A stretch of 34,155 nt of DNA from Alphaproteobacteria bacterium 65-37 (GTDB taxonomy: Bacteria; Pseudomonadota; Alphaproteobacteria; Reyranellales; Reyranellaceae), in the NCBI GenBank assembly GCA_001897995.1, contig MKRV01000063.1, forward strand, positions 1 through 34,155. Direction: 5' to 3'. Both the position numbers and the translations under genes were made by a program. Of this stretch, positions 27,330 to 34,155 are shown in pieces; the first letter of the stretch is position 1, and each line of letters begins with the position of its first letter. Under the pieces are notes generated by a model. It ran no database searches, was not told the origin of the DNA, and worked only from the letters and a program-made list of their open reading frames with translations.

Positions 27330-29354
27330 TCAGCCGAGCGAGGCGACGTAGGTCCTGAGCGCCTCGCGGGCGGCCTCGACGCCCTTTTCGGCATCGGTGC
27401 GACGCTTGGCGAGTGCTTCGAGGTCGGTCTCCTGCTTGTCGAGAGTCGTGAGATAGCGGCGCTGCAGATCGCTGTTGGCCGGCACGCGGGCGAGATTGTC
27501 GCGCAGCCGCGCCTGCTCCTGGACGATCTGCTGCCGCTCGCCGTCGACCTGCGTGACCTTGCGCTGCGCTTCGGCCACCGATTGCTGGAGCTGCAGCACC
27601 TTCGTCAGGGCCTCACGCGTCCTGGCATCGAATTCGCGGGCCTGGGCGTAGACACGGATCTGATCGGCAGCAGTCTCGACCAGCCGGATCTCCTGCTGCT
27701 GGGTCTGTTCCTGCACGACCTCGAATGTCTGGGTCTGATCGCCGCCGGGCAGCTGGAACGGGATGCGGTAATTGCCTTCGCTGAGCTCGACCCCCTTGGC
27801 CTCGGGCTTCGCCAGGGTCCAGCCCGGCAGGCGGCGCTGCATGACGATCAGCTGGCGCGGTTCCTTGGCGGGGCCGCGCACACGATAGGTCGTGGTCTGG
27901 CGCACCACCCGTGACAGCCGCAGTGCACCGTTGGCGATGGTGCCGGTCGCAATGTGGTCGGTCTGCGCAACATCGCGCTCGACCACGATCTTCTCGTCGA
28001 CGGCATAGGCCAGGAGCCGTGTCTCACCGATCGGGAAGCCCGACAGGCGAGCGTCGCCGACATAGGTGACGTAGCCCGCCTTGTCGCGTTCGTAGATCGT
28101 GATGATGCCCGGCGGCAGGCCGGTCTCGCCGTCGTTGGTGAGGCGAATGGCGGCCAGCGGATTGCGGGCCGCGGTTTCGGCCTGATAGAGCGCCAGGCGC
28201 GCCGCCGGCACCTGCCGGTCGATGATCGGAATGGAGAGCGTGCGGCCGTTCTCCACGGTTACCGGACGCGGGAACTTGAAGACGACCTGCGTGGCGGCAT
28301 CGCTCGCTTCGATGGGCTCCGCACCGGCCGCCACTTCGGCCGGCGGCGGCGGCGGTGCAGCGGCCTGTGCTGCCATGCGGCGCTGAGATTCGTATTGCGC
28401 CGGCGCCGGTGCAGCGGGCATTGCCTTTTGGCGCAGCTGATCGGCGGCTACGCCGCCGCGATCGACACCGGGCATGAGCCGCCCCGCGACTTCGACCGGC
28501 ACTTCGGGGCGCGTGACGTAGTAGGCGTTGTAGAGTGCCTGGCGAAAGGCCACGGGACGTCCCGACGCGAGCGTGAGCTCGACATCCTTCCAGTCCTGCC
28601 CGCTCAGATTCTCGACCACGGCCCATCCCTGCAACGCCGAGCGCGGGGCGGCCGCATCGGCCGGCAGGGTCAGGCGGTAGGAGGCTTTCCAGACCGGCGC
28701 CTCGACGATGTAGGCGACGCGCACCGTCCGCTTGCCCTCGCCGCGCGTCGCGAGTTCGAGCGTGCGGGCGTCCTTGGCACGATTGTTCTGGATGGCCAGC
28801 AGGGCCTGGCCGATCTTGGCGCGCAGCGAGGCGTCGGCGAACTGCAGGTTCTCGGCGTCCTCAAGGATGAACTGCTGCAGGCCGCGGTCCGTGAACAATG
28901 TCACGCGTGTGCGCTTGGTCGTTCCTTTGTCGCCCGGCAGCGTGACGGTCTCCTCTTCCACCGAGACGACCTTGCCGGAAAGCGTGCGGCTGCCGGCCAC
29001 GGAGATTTCGGCCCCCTTCAAGGTGGAAAGCAGCTCGGCTGGCGAGCCCAACGAGTTCTGGTCGAACGGCAGGTCCTTGAAGGCCTGGGTCAGCGGTTCA
29101 CGCCCCGGCAGGCTGAGGCCACCGACACCGCCCTTGTCGTCGTAGACGACCAGGCTCTTCAGAACGTCGTCGACCTGGCCGAGCGACACCGTGAGCTTCA
29201 GGGTGGCATCCCCTTCGACGGTTGCCTCGTATTCGAAGTAGCCGAGGCCGCCTGAGGACAGCATGACTCGCTTGAGGACGAGGTCTTGGGCGAAGGCGAA
29301 ACTTGGGAACGCGATCAGGCCCAGTACGGCCACGACGCTCAGAAAAAGGTGCAT
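27330..29354 (-). CDS. Exported DUF4139 domain protein
   Basis: This 674-residue protein starts with a signal peptide (MHLFLSVVAVLGLIAFPSFA, cleavage after FAFAQ). The N-terminal part, LVLKRVMLSSGGLGYFEYEA, is DUF4140-like. A DUF4139 region follows, with VAYIVEAPVWKASYRLTLP and WAVVENLSGQDWKDVELTLA as its hallmark blocks. A Pro/Ala-rich linker lies mid-protein, and the last 110 or so residues form a coiled coil (EALTKVLQLQQSVAEAQRK, and the QQIVQEQARLRDNL part). Function is unknown; location is periplasmic or surface. I chose the ATG at 29354, preceded by GGGAGAG and starting the signal peptide, over an in-frame start at 29525. No neighbour indicates a role. Confidence 0.88.
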   Translation of the reverse strand: MHLFLSVVAVLGLIAFPSFAFAQDLVLKRVMLSSGGLGYFEYEATVEGDATLKLTVSLGQVDDVLKSLVVYDDKGGVGGLSLPGREPLTQAFKDLPFDQNSLGSPAELLSTLKGAEISVAGSRTLSGKVVSVEEETVTLPGDKGTTKRTRVTLFTDRGLQQFILEDAENLQFADASLRAKIGQALLAIQNNRAKDARTLELATRGEGKRTVRVAYIVEAPVWKASYRLTLPADAAAPRSALQGWAVVENLSGQDWKDVELTLASGRPVAFRQALYNAYYVTRPEVPVEVAGRLMPGVDRGGVAADQLRQKAMPAAPAPAQYESQRRMAAQAAAPPPPPAEVAAGAEPIEASDAATQVVFKFPRPVTVENGRTLSIPIIDRQVPAARLALYQAETAARNPLAAIRLTNDGETGLPPGIITIYERDKAGYVTYVGDARLSGFPIGETRLLAYAVDEKIVVERDVAQTDHIATGTIANGALRLSRVVRQTTTYRVRGPAKEPRQLIVMQRRLPGWTLAKPEAKGVELSEGNYRIPFQLPGGDQTQTFEVVQEQTQQQEIRLVETAADQIRVYAQAREFDARTREALTKVLQLQQSVAEAQRKVTQVDGERQQIVQEQARLRDNLARVPANSDLQRRYLTTLDKQETDLEALAKRRTDAEKGVEAAREALRTYVASLG

Positions 29355-29476
29355 AGTCTCTCCCGGCGATGCACGCGCACCGTGACCAGCGACTGTGACA
29401 CAAGCGGGGCGGTAGGGCGACGAAACTACAGCGGGTTGCGTTCGACTAAATGCGCGTAGCGCCCCAGCTACGGAGT

Positions 29477-29565
29477 GGGCGCATCTCGCGCTCTTCCCCT
29501 CCCCCGCGTTGCGGCTTGTAATCAAGCCGCTTTGACGGGGGAGGAGTTCTGAGATGTGTGCGCCC
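29477..29565. repeat. Long imperfect palindrome with nested stems
   Basis: The outer arms GGGCGC (29477-29482) and GCGCCC (29560-29565) enclose CCTCCCCCG (29498-29506) pairing CGGGGGAGG (29536-29544). The innermost stem is GCGGCTT (29511-29517) with AAGCCGC (29524-29530) around a 6-base loop. It lies just beyond the end of the minus-strand maturation operon. There is no T-run, so it may act as a Rho-independent-like stop or mRNA stabiliser, or be a dispersed palindromic repeat with C-rich and G-rich arms. Confidence 0.6.
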
Positions 29566-29573
29566 TATGGATT

Positions 29574-29981
29574 CTAGGCGAGCGCGTCCTTCAGGGCTTC
29601 TAGCGGCAGCAACACGCACTCCTGCCGCGATTTGTGCGCGGCAACCGGCACGAAAGCGGTGAAGGGCTCATGCGCCTCCCCGGCCTGCCGACCGAGCGCG
29701 CGTTCTGCGTCGTGACGAACTTCCGCGATGCCCGCGGCGTCGCGGCCGACGGCCACGGCCGACAAGGCCGACGCCGAGGCTTGGCAAAGCAGGCAGCCGC
29801 GCACCTGGTGGGCGATCTCGGTGATCCGCCCCTGCCCGTCCAGCTTGACGTCGATCGTGACGCGATCGCCGCATAGCGGGTTGTCGCGCCGCGCCGACTT
29901 GGTCGGGGCTTCGAGCCTGCCGGCGCCGGTCTTGGCCTTCGCCAATGCGACGATGCGGTCCTGGTAGAGCTGATCGTTCAT
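29574..29981 (-). CDS. sufU: SufU/NifU-like iron-sulfur assembly or sulfur-transfer protein
   Basis: This 135-residue protein of the SUF-type NifU-like family accepts sulfur from a SufS desulfurase and/or scaffolds Fe-S clusters. The three conserved cysteines are present: NPLCGDRVTIDV, VRGCLLCQASASALSA and SRQECVLLPLEALKDAL. The spacing between the second and third includes the insertion that distinguishes SufU from IscU. The middle motif contains an extra cysteine (GCLLC). It is the last gene of the operon, and its ATG overlaps the sufS stop as ATGA. It is preceded by a desulfurase and molybdenum-cofactor genes rather than by sufBCD. Whether it serves Fe-S assembly or cofactor sulfuration is undecided. 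Confidence 0.87.
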   Translation of the reverse strand: MNDQLYQDRIVALAKAKTGAGRLEAPTKSARRDNPLCGDRVTIDVKLDGQGRITEIAHQVRGCLLCQASASALSAVAVGRDAAGIAEVRHDAERALGRQAGEAHEPFTAFVPVAAHKSRQECVLLPLEALKDALA

Positions 29982-31198
29982 CTCAAGGTCTTGGCGGCAT
30001 GCGCGACACCCGCCAGCAGCGCGTCGATGTCGGAGTTGTCGTTGTAGGGGGCCATCGACACGCGCGTGGTGCCGTCGAGGTCGAAGCGATCCATCAGCGG
30101 CTGAGCGCAGTGATGGCCGGCGCGAACCGCGACGCCGAAGGAGTCGAGTGTCTGCGCGACGTCGTGGGGATGCACACCGTCCAAGGTGAAAGACACGACG
30201 GGATAGCGGTTCTGCAGGCTCGCCGGGCCAAACAGGTGCGTACCGTCGACTCGCTGCAGCCCATCCATCAGGCGCTGCACCAGGGCCATCTCGTGGTCGT
30301 GCGCGGCCGACCAGTCGAGCCGTTGCATCCAGGTGCAGGCGGCGCCCAAGCCGATGGCAGGACCGATCGCAGGCGTGCCGGCTTCGAAGCGGCGCGGCGC
30401 CGGCGCCCAGGTCGTCTCGGCAAACGTCACCCGGCCGATCATCGAGCCGCCGCCCATGAAAGGCGGCATGGCTTCCAGCAGTTCCGGCCGGCCCCACAGG
30501 ACGCCAATGCCGTTCGGTCCGTAGGCCTTGTGCCCGGCAAAGACGTAGAAATCGATACCGAGCGACGGCAGGTCGAGCGGTCCATGCGGGGCACGCTGGG
30601 CGCCGTCCAGCATCACCTTGGCGCCGACCGCGTTCGCCGCCGAGACGACGGCGCGGACGTCGAGGAGAGCTCCCGTGACGTTCGACACATGCGCCAATGA
30701 AACGAGCTTCGTCTTCGGTGTCAGCAGGCGCGGCAGCTCGGCAAGATCGATCCGGCCGTCGTCGGTCACCGGGATCATGTCGAGTTCGACACCCGAACGG
30801 GTGCGCAGGAGCTGCCAGGGTACGATGTTGGAATGGTGCTCGAGCTCGGACAGGAGAATGCGATCGCCCGGCTTCAGCAGCGACCCATACGAATAGGCCA
30901 CCAGGTTGATTGCCGCCGTGCAGCCGCCGGTGAACACGGTTTCCATTGGCTGCACGCCGAGGAACGTCGCCACTTCGGCCCGAGCATTCTCGTAGGCTTC
31001 GGTCGCCCGTTCGGCCAGACGATGCACGCCGCGCAAGACGTTGGCCCGGCTGGTCGTCTCGTAGTGGCGCACCGCATCGATCACGGCGAGCGGCGTCTGA
31101 GCCGACGCGCCGTTGTCGAGATAGTGGATGGGCCGGCCGTCGATGATCTCCGACAGGATCGGAAACTGCCGGCGCACGGCAGCAACGTCGAAACTCAT
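29978..31198 (-). CDS. sufS: SufS-type cysteine desulfurase
   Basis: This 406-residue PLP enzyme removes sulfur from L-cysteine as a persulfide. The group II (SufS) layout is visible: FPILSEIIDGRPIHYLDNGA, ELEHHSNIVPWQLL, the PLP lysine in FAGHKAYGPNGIGVLWG near residue 221, and the active cysteine in VRAGHHCAQPLMDRF near 364. The length is standard. I chose the ATG at 31198 (MSFDVAAVRRQFPIL); it overlaps the stop of the MocA-type gene by 4 bp. Placement behind xdhC and mocA-type genes recalls Rhodobacter capsulatus, where the desulfurase NifS4 supplies sulfur for xanthine dehydrogenase cofactor. Participation in general Suf assembly is equally possible from sequence alone. Confidence 0.93.
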   Translation of the reverse strand: MSFDVAAVRRQFPILSEIIDGRPIHYLDNGASAQTPLAVIDAVRHYETTSRANVLRGVHRLAERATEAYENARAEVATFLGVQPMETVFTGGCTAAINLVAYSYGSLLKPGDRILLSELEHHSNIVPWQLLRTRSGVELDMIPVTDDGRIDLAELPRLLTPKTKLVSLAHVSNVTGALLDVRAVVSAANAVGAKVMLDGAQRAPHGPLDLPSLGIDFYVFAGHKAYGPNGIGVLWGRPELLEAMPPFMGGGSMIGRVTFAETTWAPAPRRFEAGTPAIGPAIGLGAACTWMQRLDWSAAHDHEMALVQRLMDGLQRVDGTHLFGPASLQNRYPVVSFTLDGVHPHDVAQTLDSFGVAVRAGHHCAQPLMDRFDLDGTTRVSMAPYNDNSDIDALLAGVAHAAKTLR

Positions 31199-32847
31199 GC
31201 CGTACTCCGGGCCCGCCAGGCTTCCAGCGCTTCGGGGGTGTCGATATCGGTGATGGCGGCCTCGCCGGTCATCTCGACTTCGCACACTAGATCGGCGTGT
31301 TCGCCGATCAGGTGCTTGGCGCCGCTGTCGCCGGAGAGCGCCGTCATTTCCGGAAAGAAACGCCGCGCCCACAGGACAGGGTTACCGCGCTTGCCGCCGA
31401 CCGTCGGCACGCAGATCGAGCGGCCCTCGACCGGGCTGAATGCCGCGATCAGGCGGTCGAGCAACGGTGCGCCCACGCCCGGCATGTCGCCGAGCTGGAC
31501 GACGGCGGCATCGATATTCGCACCCAGCGCCGCAATTCCGGTTTTCACCGACGTGCTGAGCCCTTCGGCAAAATCGGGGTTGGTCACGAAGCGTAGCCGG
31601 GATTTCGCCGGAGCGGCCTTCTCGATCGCCGGCTTCACCTGATCTTCCATGTGGCCCAGCACGACGACGACCTCGACGGCCTGTGATGCCAGCGCCGCCT
31701 TTACGGCATGGACGACCAGCGGCGCGCCGGCGGCGTCGGCCAGCAGTTTGTTGGGGCCGCCCATCCTGGTCGACCGGCCGGCCGCCAGCACCAGCGCCGC
31801 CACGCGCGGCGCCTGTTGCGGCCCCTCGCCTTCGGTCTCGCTGTCGTCGCGCGGCTGCGGACGGCTGGCGATCTCGGCAAGCAGGCCGCCGGAGCCCATG
31901 CGTACGATCTCGGCACGGCCGACCGGCAGGCGTGCCGCAAGGCGCTCCAGCACCATGTCGAAGCCGTTGTACTTGGGCGACTTGGCACAGCCCGGCAGGC
32001 CGAGCACCGGCAGGCCATCCAGCTCGCCGGTCAACAGCAGGTTGCCGGGGTCGACCGGCATGCCGAAATGCGTGACCTTGCCGCCAGCGGCCTCGATGCC
32101 CGACGGCACGACATCCTGACGATCGACGATGGCCGACGCTCCGGCGATCAGGAACAGATCGCAGCCCTCGGCCTTCAGTTCAGCCAGTGCGCCGGCGATT
32201 GCCTTGGCGTCGTGCGCGACCCGCCGCTCGCCGGCCAACATGCTGCCGAGCGAAGTCAGGCGTTTGCTGGTCGTGCCGACGGCCTTGTCGAGCACCTTGT
32301 CCCGCGTGCCCGGCAGCCTGGTCTGCACCAGGCCCGCGCGCATGGCCTGGAAAGGCGCCACCGAGACCAACGGCTGGTTGGCCGACTTGGCAACGCCGAC
32401 GGCCCGCGCGACCGCCGTTCGCGGCGCGGCATAGGGAATGATCTTGACGGTCGCCACCATCTGCCGCGGTTCGACTCGCGCATAGGGCGGCAGGGTCGCG
32501 ACGGTTACCGACTCGTCGAGCTCGTTCAGTTCGTCGATCCGTTCGTGATCGATGACGGCGAGGCCTGCTTCACGTGCGAAGTGGTTGCAGCGGCCGGTGA
32601 AGGGCGCCGTGACCTCGATGCCCTCGCCCGCCAAGGCCTTGGCGACACCGGCAGCGGCTTCGTCCTCGTGGATGTCTTCGGGGTCGAGCCTGGCGGCAAC
32701 CACGGCCGCGACACCGCCGGCCTTCAGCTTGGCGACGTCATCGGCCGACAGACGGCGCCCCTTGGCGAAGTTCACGCCATTGGCACGCCAGCTGTGCGCC
32801 AGAATGGCACCGGCCGCCTCGTCGATGGGGGTCTCGCCGAACCTCAC
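31195..32847 (-). CDS. Molybdopterin-binding domain fused to MocA-type nucleotidyltransferase
   Basis: This 550-residue two-domain protein probably turns Mo-molybdopterin into the dinucleotide cofactor needed by molybdenum hydroxylases. Residues 1 to about 340 form a MoeA/MoaB-like molybdopterin-binding region with LIAGASAIVDRQDVVPSGI and a variant of the usual GLPGNP loop, LPVLGLPGCAKSPKYN. From about residue 348 the MobA/MocA nucleotidyltransferase begins: LVLAAGRSTRMGGPNKLLAD, then VQLGDMPGVGAPLLDRLIAA, and GNPVLWARRFFPEM. The LAAGRSxRMGxxNK form points to the CTP-using MocA type rather than MobA. Overlaps of 4 bp with the XdhC gene upstream and sufS downstream place it in a translationally coupled operon. 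Confidence 0.9.
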   Translation of the reverse strand: MRFGETPIDEAAGAILAHSWRANGVNFAKGRRLSADDVAKLKAGGVAAVVAARLDPEDIHEDEAAAGVAKALAGEGIEVTAPFTGRCNHFAREAGLAVIDHERIDELNELDESVTVATLPPYARVEPRQMVATVKIIPYAAPRTAVARAVGVAKSANQPLVSVAPFQAMRAGLVQTRLPGTRDKVLDKAVGTTSKRLTSLGSMLAGERRVAHDAKAIAGALAELKAEGCDLFLIAGASAIVDRQDVVPSGIEAAGGKVTHFGMPVDPGNLLLTGELDGLPVLGLPGCAKSPKYNGFDMVLERLAARLPVGRAEIVRMGSGGLLAEIASRPQPRDDSETEGEGPQQAPRVAALVLAAGRSTRMGGPNKLLADAAGAPLVVHAVKAALASQAVEVVVVLGHMEDQVKPAIEKAAPAKSRLRFVTNPDFAEGLSTSVKTGIAALGANIDAAVVQLGDMPGVGAPLLDRLIAAFSPVEGRSICVPTVGGKRGNPVLWARRFFPEMTALSGDSGAKHLIGEHADLVCEVEMTGEAAITDIDTPEALEAWRARSTA

Positions 32848-33572
32848 GCCGCGGCGACCTTCGGCGCTGTCAGAGCTTCGAGACGTCGTGCCCGTACTTC
32901 GACGATCTGGCCGAGGATGGAGATGGCGATCTCGGCGGGCGACTTGGCTCCAATATTGAGTCCGACGGGGCCGTGGACGCGTGCGAACTGCTCGTCGGTG
33001 ATCCCGGCCTCGGCCAGACGTTCCTTGCGCTTGGCATGGGTCTTCCGGCTGCCGAGCGCCCCGATATAGAAGACGTCCGACTTCAGCGCATATTCCAGCG
33101 CCGGATCATCGAGCTTGGGATCGTGCGTGAGCGTCACCACGGCGGTCGACCGATCGAGTCCCATCTTCTCGAACGCTTCGTCGGCCCATTCCTGCATCAC
33201 CTTCACGCCGGGAAAGCGGCTGTCGGTGGCGAAGGCCCGGCGCGGATCCACAACGGTGACGTCGAAATCGAGCAGCGACGCCATGGGTGCCAGCGACTGG
33301 GCAATATGGACGGCGCCGACAATGATCAGCCGCGGCGGCGGCACGTAGACATTGAAGAAGATCCGCTGGCCGCCGAGGTCGACGGTTTCGCTGCGGCCGA
33401 TCTCCAAGGCGCGACGCGCGGCGGAGAGCAGCGTCTCGTCATCGGCTTGCACACCGAGCGCCCTGTCCGGGTAGATCAGGGTCTCGGCGCCGTCGCCGAG
33501 GCGCGTTGCCAGCGCCAGTGCCCGCCGTTGCTTGCGGGCATCCTGAAGGGCAGCCAGGGTTTCGGCTTTCAT
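32844..33572 (-). CDS. XdhC family protein, C-terminal (Rossmann) half
   Basis: This 242-residue protein carries the XdhC C-terminal domain. The nucleotide-binding-like fold reads PPRLIIVGAVHIAQSLAPMA then DVTVVDPRRAFATDSRFPG. The family block YIGALGSRKTHAKRKERL follows, then VHGPVGLNIGAKSPAEIAIS. XdhC proteins bind molybdenum cofactor, protect it during sulfuration and hand it to the hydroxylase. The separate N-terminal half is encoded just upstream, 3 bp away, so the usual one-chain XdhC is split here into two proteins. The stop overlaps the next gene by 4 bp. Confidence 0.93.
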   Translation of the reverse strand: MKAETLAALQDARKQRRALALATRLGDGAETLIYPDRALGVQADDETLLSAARRALEIGRSETVDLGGQRIFFNVYVPPPRLIIVGAVHIAQSLAPMASLLDFDVTVVDPRRAFATDSRFPGVKVMQEWADEAFEKMGLDRSTAVVTLTHDPKLDDPALEYALKSDVFYIGALGSRKTHAKRKERLAEAGITDEQFARVHGPVGLNIGAKSPAEIAISILGQIVEVRARRLEALTAPKVAAA

Positions 33573-33575
33573 CGC

Positions 33576-33896
33576 TCAGTTCACCTTCTCGACGAAGACC
33601 TGAACCTTACCGCCACAGGCCAACCCGACATCCCAGGCCTGTTCATCCGTGACGCCGAAGTCGAGCAGGCGCGGCTTGCCGTCGGCGATCGCCGCCAGCG
33701 CTTCCTTGACGACGGCGCCTTCGATGCAGCCGCCCGATACGGAGCCCACCATGGCCCCCGTCTCGTCGACGCCGAGCTGGCTGCCGACCGGACGCGGCGA
33801 AGAACCCCAGGTCGTGATCACGGTGGCGATCGCAACCTTCTTGCCACCGGCCTTCCACTTGCCGACCTGATCCAGGACATCGAGTGCATCGCTCAT
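33576..33896 (-). CDS. XdhC/CoxI N-terminal domain protein
   Basis: This 106-residue protein corresponds to the XdhC_CoxI N-terminal domain alone. Its core block reads ATVITTWGSSPRPVGSQLGV, then GAMVGSVSGGCIEGAVVKEA, ending DVGLACGGKVQVFVEKVN. The Gly/Cys-rich segments SGGCIEG and LACGG are conserved in the family and are candidates for cofactor contact. AAGGAG precedes the ATG at 33896. It follows the CoxE-like gene by 17 bp and precedes the Rossmann half by 3 bp. The two halves probably form one functional unit in maturation of a molybdenum hydroxylase. Confidence 0.93.
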   Translation of the reverse strand: MSDALDVLDQVGKWKAGGKKVAIATVITTWGSSPRPVGSQLGVDETGAMVGSVSGGCIEGAVVKEALAAIADGKPRLLDFGVTDEQAWDVGLACGGKVQVFVEKVN

Positions 33897-33913
33897 GGCT
33901 TACTCCTTGGGTC

Positions 33914-34155
33914 TTACCCCTGGCGAAGTTCGGTCTGCCATCCCGCCAGGCGTCCGTCGGTGCCGGCAGCATGCGTGCCCAGGGCGGCAATCAGGCCCGC
34001 CAGGCTCTCCAGATTGTGCACCGGGCGGAACTCGTCGACATGCGGCAACATGGCCTTGTTGCCCTGAGATTTGGGCTCGTAGGCACCGTACCGCAAGAGC
34101 GGGTTCAGCCAGATCAGACGTGAGCAGGATTTATGGAGGCGTTCCATTTCCTCAC
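33914..34155 (-). CDS. CoxE-like VWA domain protein, C-terminal end (runs off the right edge)
   Basis: Only the last 79 residues are visible. ERLHKSCSRLIWLNPLLRYG followed by SQGNKAMLPHVDEFRPVHN and LESLAGLIAAL is the characteristic C-terminus of CoxE-type von Willebrand A proteins. CoxE works with the MoxR-type AAA ATPase CoxD in assembling the metal centre of CO dehydrogenase and related molybdenum hydroxylases. The reading frame is open to the edge with no start inside the window. The genes further upstream, outside the window, are likely to include coxD and possibly structural subunits. It is the first visible member of the minus-strand maturation operon. Confidence 0.9.
   Translation of the reverse strand, partial: EEMERLHKSCSRLIWLNPLLRYGAYEPKSQGNKAMLPHVDEFRPVHNLESLAGLIAALGTHAAGTDGRLAGWQTELRQG

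Overview
The window is GC-rich, densely packed bacterial DNA, most probably from an alphaproteobacterium. The sdhE-mfd pair divergent from recG, the XdhC/CoxE/MocA-type molybdenum-cofactor genes, the Bug-type solute receptor and the many ATGA-type gene overlaps fit Rhodospirillales, Hyphomicrobiales or a Reyranella-like lineage. The genus is a guess. No rRNA, tRNA, CRISPR array or phage module was recognised.

Layout. Positions 1-2.6 kb hold the start of a LysR regulator (minus), a divergent DUF4865 gene and a GMC flavoprotein oxidoreductase. From 2.6 to 6.3 kb (minus) is a three-gene molybdenum hydroxylase operon (FAD, 2Fe-2S and molybdopterin subunits), whose active-site loop is not that of CO dehydrogenase. 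At 6.4-7.7 kb a double-domain DUF1428 protein and a MarR regulator diverge from a 64-bp region with a perfect palindrome. From 7.7 to 14.8 kb lie an exported 20-unit TPR protein, a Tat-exported Bug-family receptor, a SAM methyltransferase and an acetolactate-synthase-like ThDP enzyme. The stretch 14.83-15.62 kb looks accessory: hairpins, the last codons of an IS5-type transposase, a DUF1801 gene and a start-less coding remnant.

From 15.6 to 21.5 kb are a CYTH protein and a D-threonine-aldolase-like enzyme whose divergent starts lie 15 bp apart, two divergent SDR dehydrogenases, an MFS transporter that seems to lack a normal start codon, a FrnE/DsbA-like protein, and a TetR regulator whose start codon sits in a 16+16-bp inverted repeat. 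The core segment 21.4-27.3 kb carries mfd, sdhE and recG. It is followed by an exported DUF4139 protein (27.3-29.4 kb).

The last segment (29.6-34.2 kb, minus) is a tightly overlapping operon: CoxE-type VWA protein, XdhC N-terminal half, XdhC C-terminal half, a MoeA-like/MocA fusion, a SufS-type cysteine desulfurase and a SufU/NifU-like protein. The operon continues beyond the right edge. All its recognisable members except SufU point to maturation of a molybdenum hydroxylase. Finding the sulfur-donating pair in the same overlapping chain suggests a dedicated sulfur-delivery route to the molybdenum cofactor; this is the most interesting hypothesis in the window. The structural hydroxylase genes at 2.6-6.3 kb have no accessory genes beside them and could be clients of this operon.
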